A stretch of DNA of 7,289 bases from JAHEYG01 sp044229775 (GTDB lineage Bacteria > Bacteroidota > Bacteroidia > B-17B0 > Aurantibacillaceae). Below are positions 6,719-7,289 of this stretch, piece after piece (the first letter of the stretch is position 1; each line of letters starts with the position of its first letter). The position numbers and the translations under genes were made by a program. Below the pieces are notes generated by a model that saw only the letters and a program-made list of their open reading frames with translations, did not search any database and had not been told where the DNA came from. Location: positions 1-7,289 of the forward strand of contig JBGASH010000175.1 in NCBI GenBank assembly GCA_044229775.1, given 5' to 3'.

Positions 6719-6833
6719 TATGACCAAAGCAAAAGGTGAAGCTGAACATGTGAGTTATAAGCAAACGTATTTGGATATGGAGACACCTTCTCATAATCAA
6801 GTTGCACCAGCCTATCATGTGCCAGCACTGTAA
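6717..6833 (+). CDS. actB: ActB segment 5: linker between first and second iron-sulfur motifs
   Basis: This frame reads D-M-T-K-A-K-G-E-A-E-H-V-S-Y-K-Q-T-Y-L-D-M-E from 6717 and continues to H-N-Q-V at 6803, in line with the ActB region between the first two cluster motifs. Beyond 6803 it is out of frame and stops at 6833. Dropping one base (for example G6804) joins it to H-Q-P-I-M-C-Q-H-C in the next frame. The segment has no cysteines of its own, and I recognise it mainly from its position. Confidence 0.65.
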   Translation, partial: DMTKAKGEAEHVSYKQTYLDMETPSHNQVAPAYHVPAL

Positions 6834-7125
6834 TCACGCTCCTTGCGAAACTGTTTGTCCGGTTTTAGCAACTAGTCACAGTACTGAAGGATTGAACATG
6901 ATGACGTATAACCGTTGTATCGGTACACGTTATTGTGCTAATAACTGTCCGTTCAAAGTTCGCCGTTTCAACTGGTTCAATTATAACGCCAATAGTTGGT
7001 TTGCCGATTTCAATCCGGCACAACAAGAAGTTGAGCCGCATGGTATTAAATCCGGATGTGGTTGTTCGCAGCCGCGGTGTAATGGAAAAATGTTCTATGT
7101 GCGCACAACGTATTCAGGCAGGTAA
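6802..7125 (+). CDS. actB: ActB segment 6: second and third iron-sulfur cysteine motifs
   Basis: The homologous part runs from 6805 to about 7033. C-Q-H-C-N-H-A-P-C-E-T-V-C-P (cysteines at 6820, 6829, 6844 and 6856) and N-R-C-I-G-T-R-Y-C-A-N-N-C-P (cysteines at 6916, 6934 and 6946) are classic polyferredoxin motifs of the ActB/DmsB/NrfC type. V-R-R-F-N-W-F-N-Y and D-F-N-P-A-Q-Q-E-V follow. From 7034 to the stop at 7125 the frame is wrong. Removing A7034 gives E-V-G-R-M-V-L-N-P-D and joins segment 7. All seven cysteines listed are intact. Confidence 0.8.
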   Translation: MHQPIMCQHCNHAPCETVCPVLATSHSTEGLNMMTYNRCIGTRYCANNCPFKVRRFNWFNYNANSWFADFNPAQQEVEPHGIKSGCGCSQPRCNGKMFYVRTTYSGR

Positions 7126-7249
7126 ATTAGAGTCTAAAAAAGCCGGTACTACTGTTCCTGATGGATCTATCAAAACCCTTTGTCCATGGGCTTGTCCTAC
7201 TAACGCTATAATTTTGGTGATTTCAGTGATGAAATTCAGAAATTGCTAA
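6935..7249 (+). CDS. actB: ActB segment 7: fourth iron-sulfur cysteine motif and C-terminal region
   Basis: Only about 7036-7213 is in the homologous frame: R-M-V-L-N-P-D-V-V-V-R-S-R-G-V-M-E-K, then C-S-M-C (cysteines at 7091 and 7100), Q-R-I-Q-A-G-K-L, and C-P-W-A-C-P-T-N-A-I (cysteines at 7181 and 7193). This is the last ferredoxin-like motif of ActB. After I-I the frame is lost: adding one base near 7215 gives F-G-D-F-S-D-E, another near 7235 gives S-E-I-A-K-W-R-A-D-E, and a further shift near 7266 gives N-Y-V-L-L-E-E at the window edge. The gene should end a few dozen codons beyond the edge. The 5' part overlaps segment 6 out of frame. Confidence 0.75.
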   Translation: MLITVRSKFAVSTGSIITPIVGLPISIRHNKKLSRMVLNPDVVVRSRGVMEKCSMCAQRIQAGKLESKKAGTTVPDGSIKTLCPWACPTNAIILVISVMKFRNC

Positions 7250-7289
7250 ATGGCGCGCCGACGAGAAATTATGTTCTATTAGAAGAGAT

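Larger units (their letters stand above)
4090..7289 (+). pseudogene. actB: actB, alternative complex III iron-sulfur subunit, reading frame broken by about ten indels and cut by the right edge
   Basis: ActB is the large peripheral subunit: an N-terminal half shaped like a molybdopterin oxidoreductase but lacking the cofactor in characterised complexes, and a ferredoxin-like C-terminal half holding three [4Fe-4S] clusters and one [3Fe-4S] cluster that pass electrons to ActA haems. Homology runs through the whole stretch but changes frame near 4548, 6224, 6546, 6595, 6716, 6804, 7034, 7215, 7235 and 7266. The first seven shifts equal one extra base (or two missing); those at 7215 and 7235 equal one missing base. 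Flanking residues remain well conserved and there are no isolated in-frame stops, so sequencing or assembly error is likelier than true decay. The 3200 bases cover nearly the full expected length of roughly 1000 residues or slightly more. The individual frame segments are listed separately below. Confidence 0.85.

Noticed and set aside
4538..7249. Several independent small genes in place of one actB
   Set aside because: The successive frames join end to end into one ActB homology with the motifs in the right order. None of the pieces has its own plausible start or complete domain.
4090..7289. Programmed ribosomal frameshifting in actB
   Set aside because: There are about ten shifts at unrelated sequences, without a shared slippery heptamer or downstream structure, and shifts equivalent to both an extra base and a missing base occur. 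A single cellular mechanism could not plausibly read this.
1..7289. Mobile element, CRISPR array, tRNA or rRNA
   Set aside because: I found no terminal inverted repeats, transposase motifs, regularly spaced repeats or cloverleaf/rRNA sequence anywhere in the window. The recurring W-x-G-T-D/E-x-G coding units on the left are propeller blades and not DNA repeats.

Overview
The window looks like Bacteroidota chromosome. The DNA is moderately AT-rich, two upstream regions carry exact matches to the Bacteroidota -7 element TAnnTTTG, Shine-Dalgarno sequences are weak or absent, and the genes are typical of the phylum: alternative complex III subunits, a regulator-propeller sensor, and exported proteins whose signal peptides end in S-Q or A-Q. 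The order and genus cannot be read from the sequence.

Layout. On the minus strand, read from right to left, are a radical SAM/SPASM protein (2520-1501), a small exported YceI-like protein (1397-852), and, 3 bases further on, the N-terminal part of an exported beta-propeller sensor (848 to the left edge). YceI and the propeller gene are probably co-transcribed. An intergenic stretch of about 260 bases (2521-2782) separates this set from a plus-strand operon and holds the promoters for both directions. The plus-strand operon begins with actA (2783-4063), a six-haem, membrane-anchored cytochrome c. It continues 26 bases later with actB (4090 to the right edge), the large iron-sulfur subunit.

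How the genes work together. ActA and ActB are the peripheral electron-transfer subunits of alternative complex III, the quinol:cytochrome c/oxidase oxidoreductase that replaces the bc1 complex in most aerobic Bacteroidota. The quinol-binding and small subunits (actC onward) would be expected just beyond the right edge. The minus-strand genes have no evident functional link to respiration.

The most unusual feature is that actB is not one open frame. Its homology jumps frame about ten times, eight of them in the last 750 bases and the ninth at 6224. The residues on each side of every jump stay well conserved, including nearly all iron-sulfur cysteines. This pattern fits uncorrected indels near a low-quality contig end better than a decayed gene. 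I found no RNA gene, mobile element, CRISPR array or clearly new system. The window is mostly a known respiratory operon next to a small envelope/sensor cluster.
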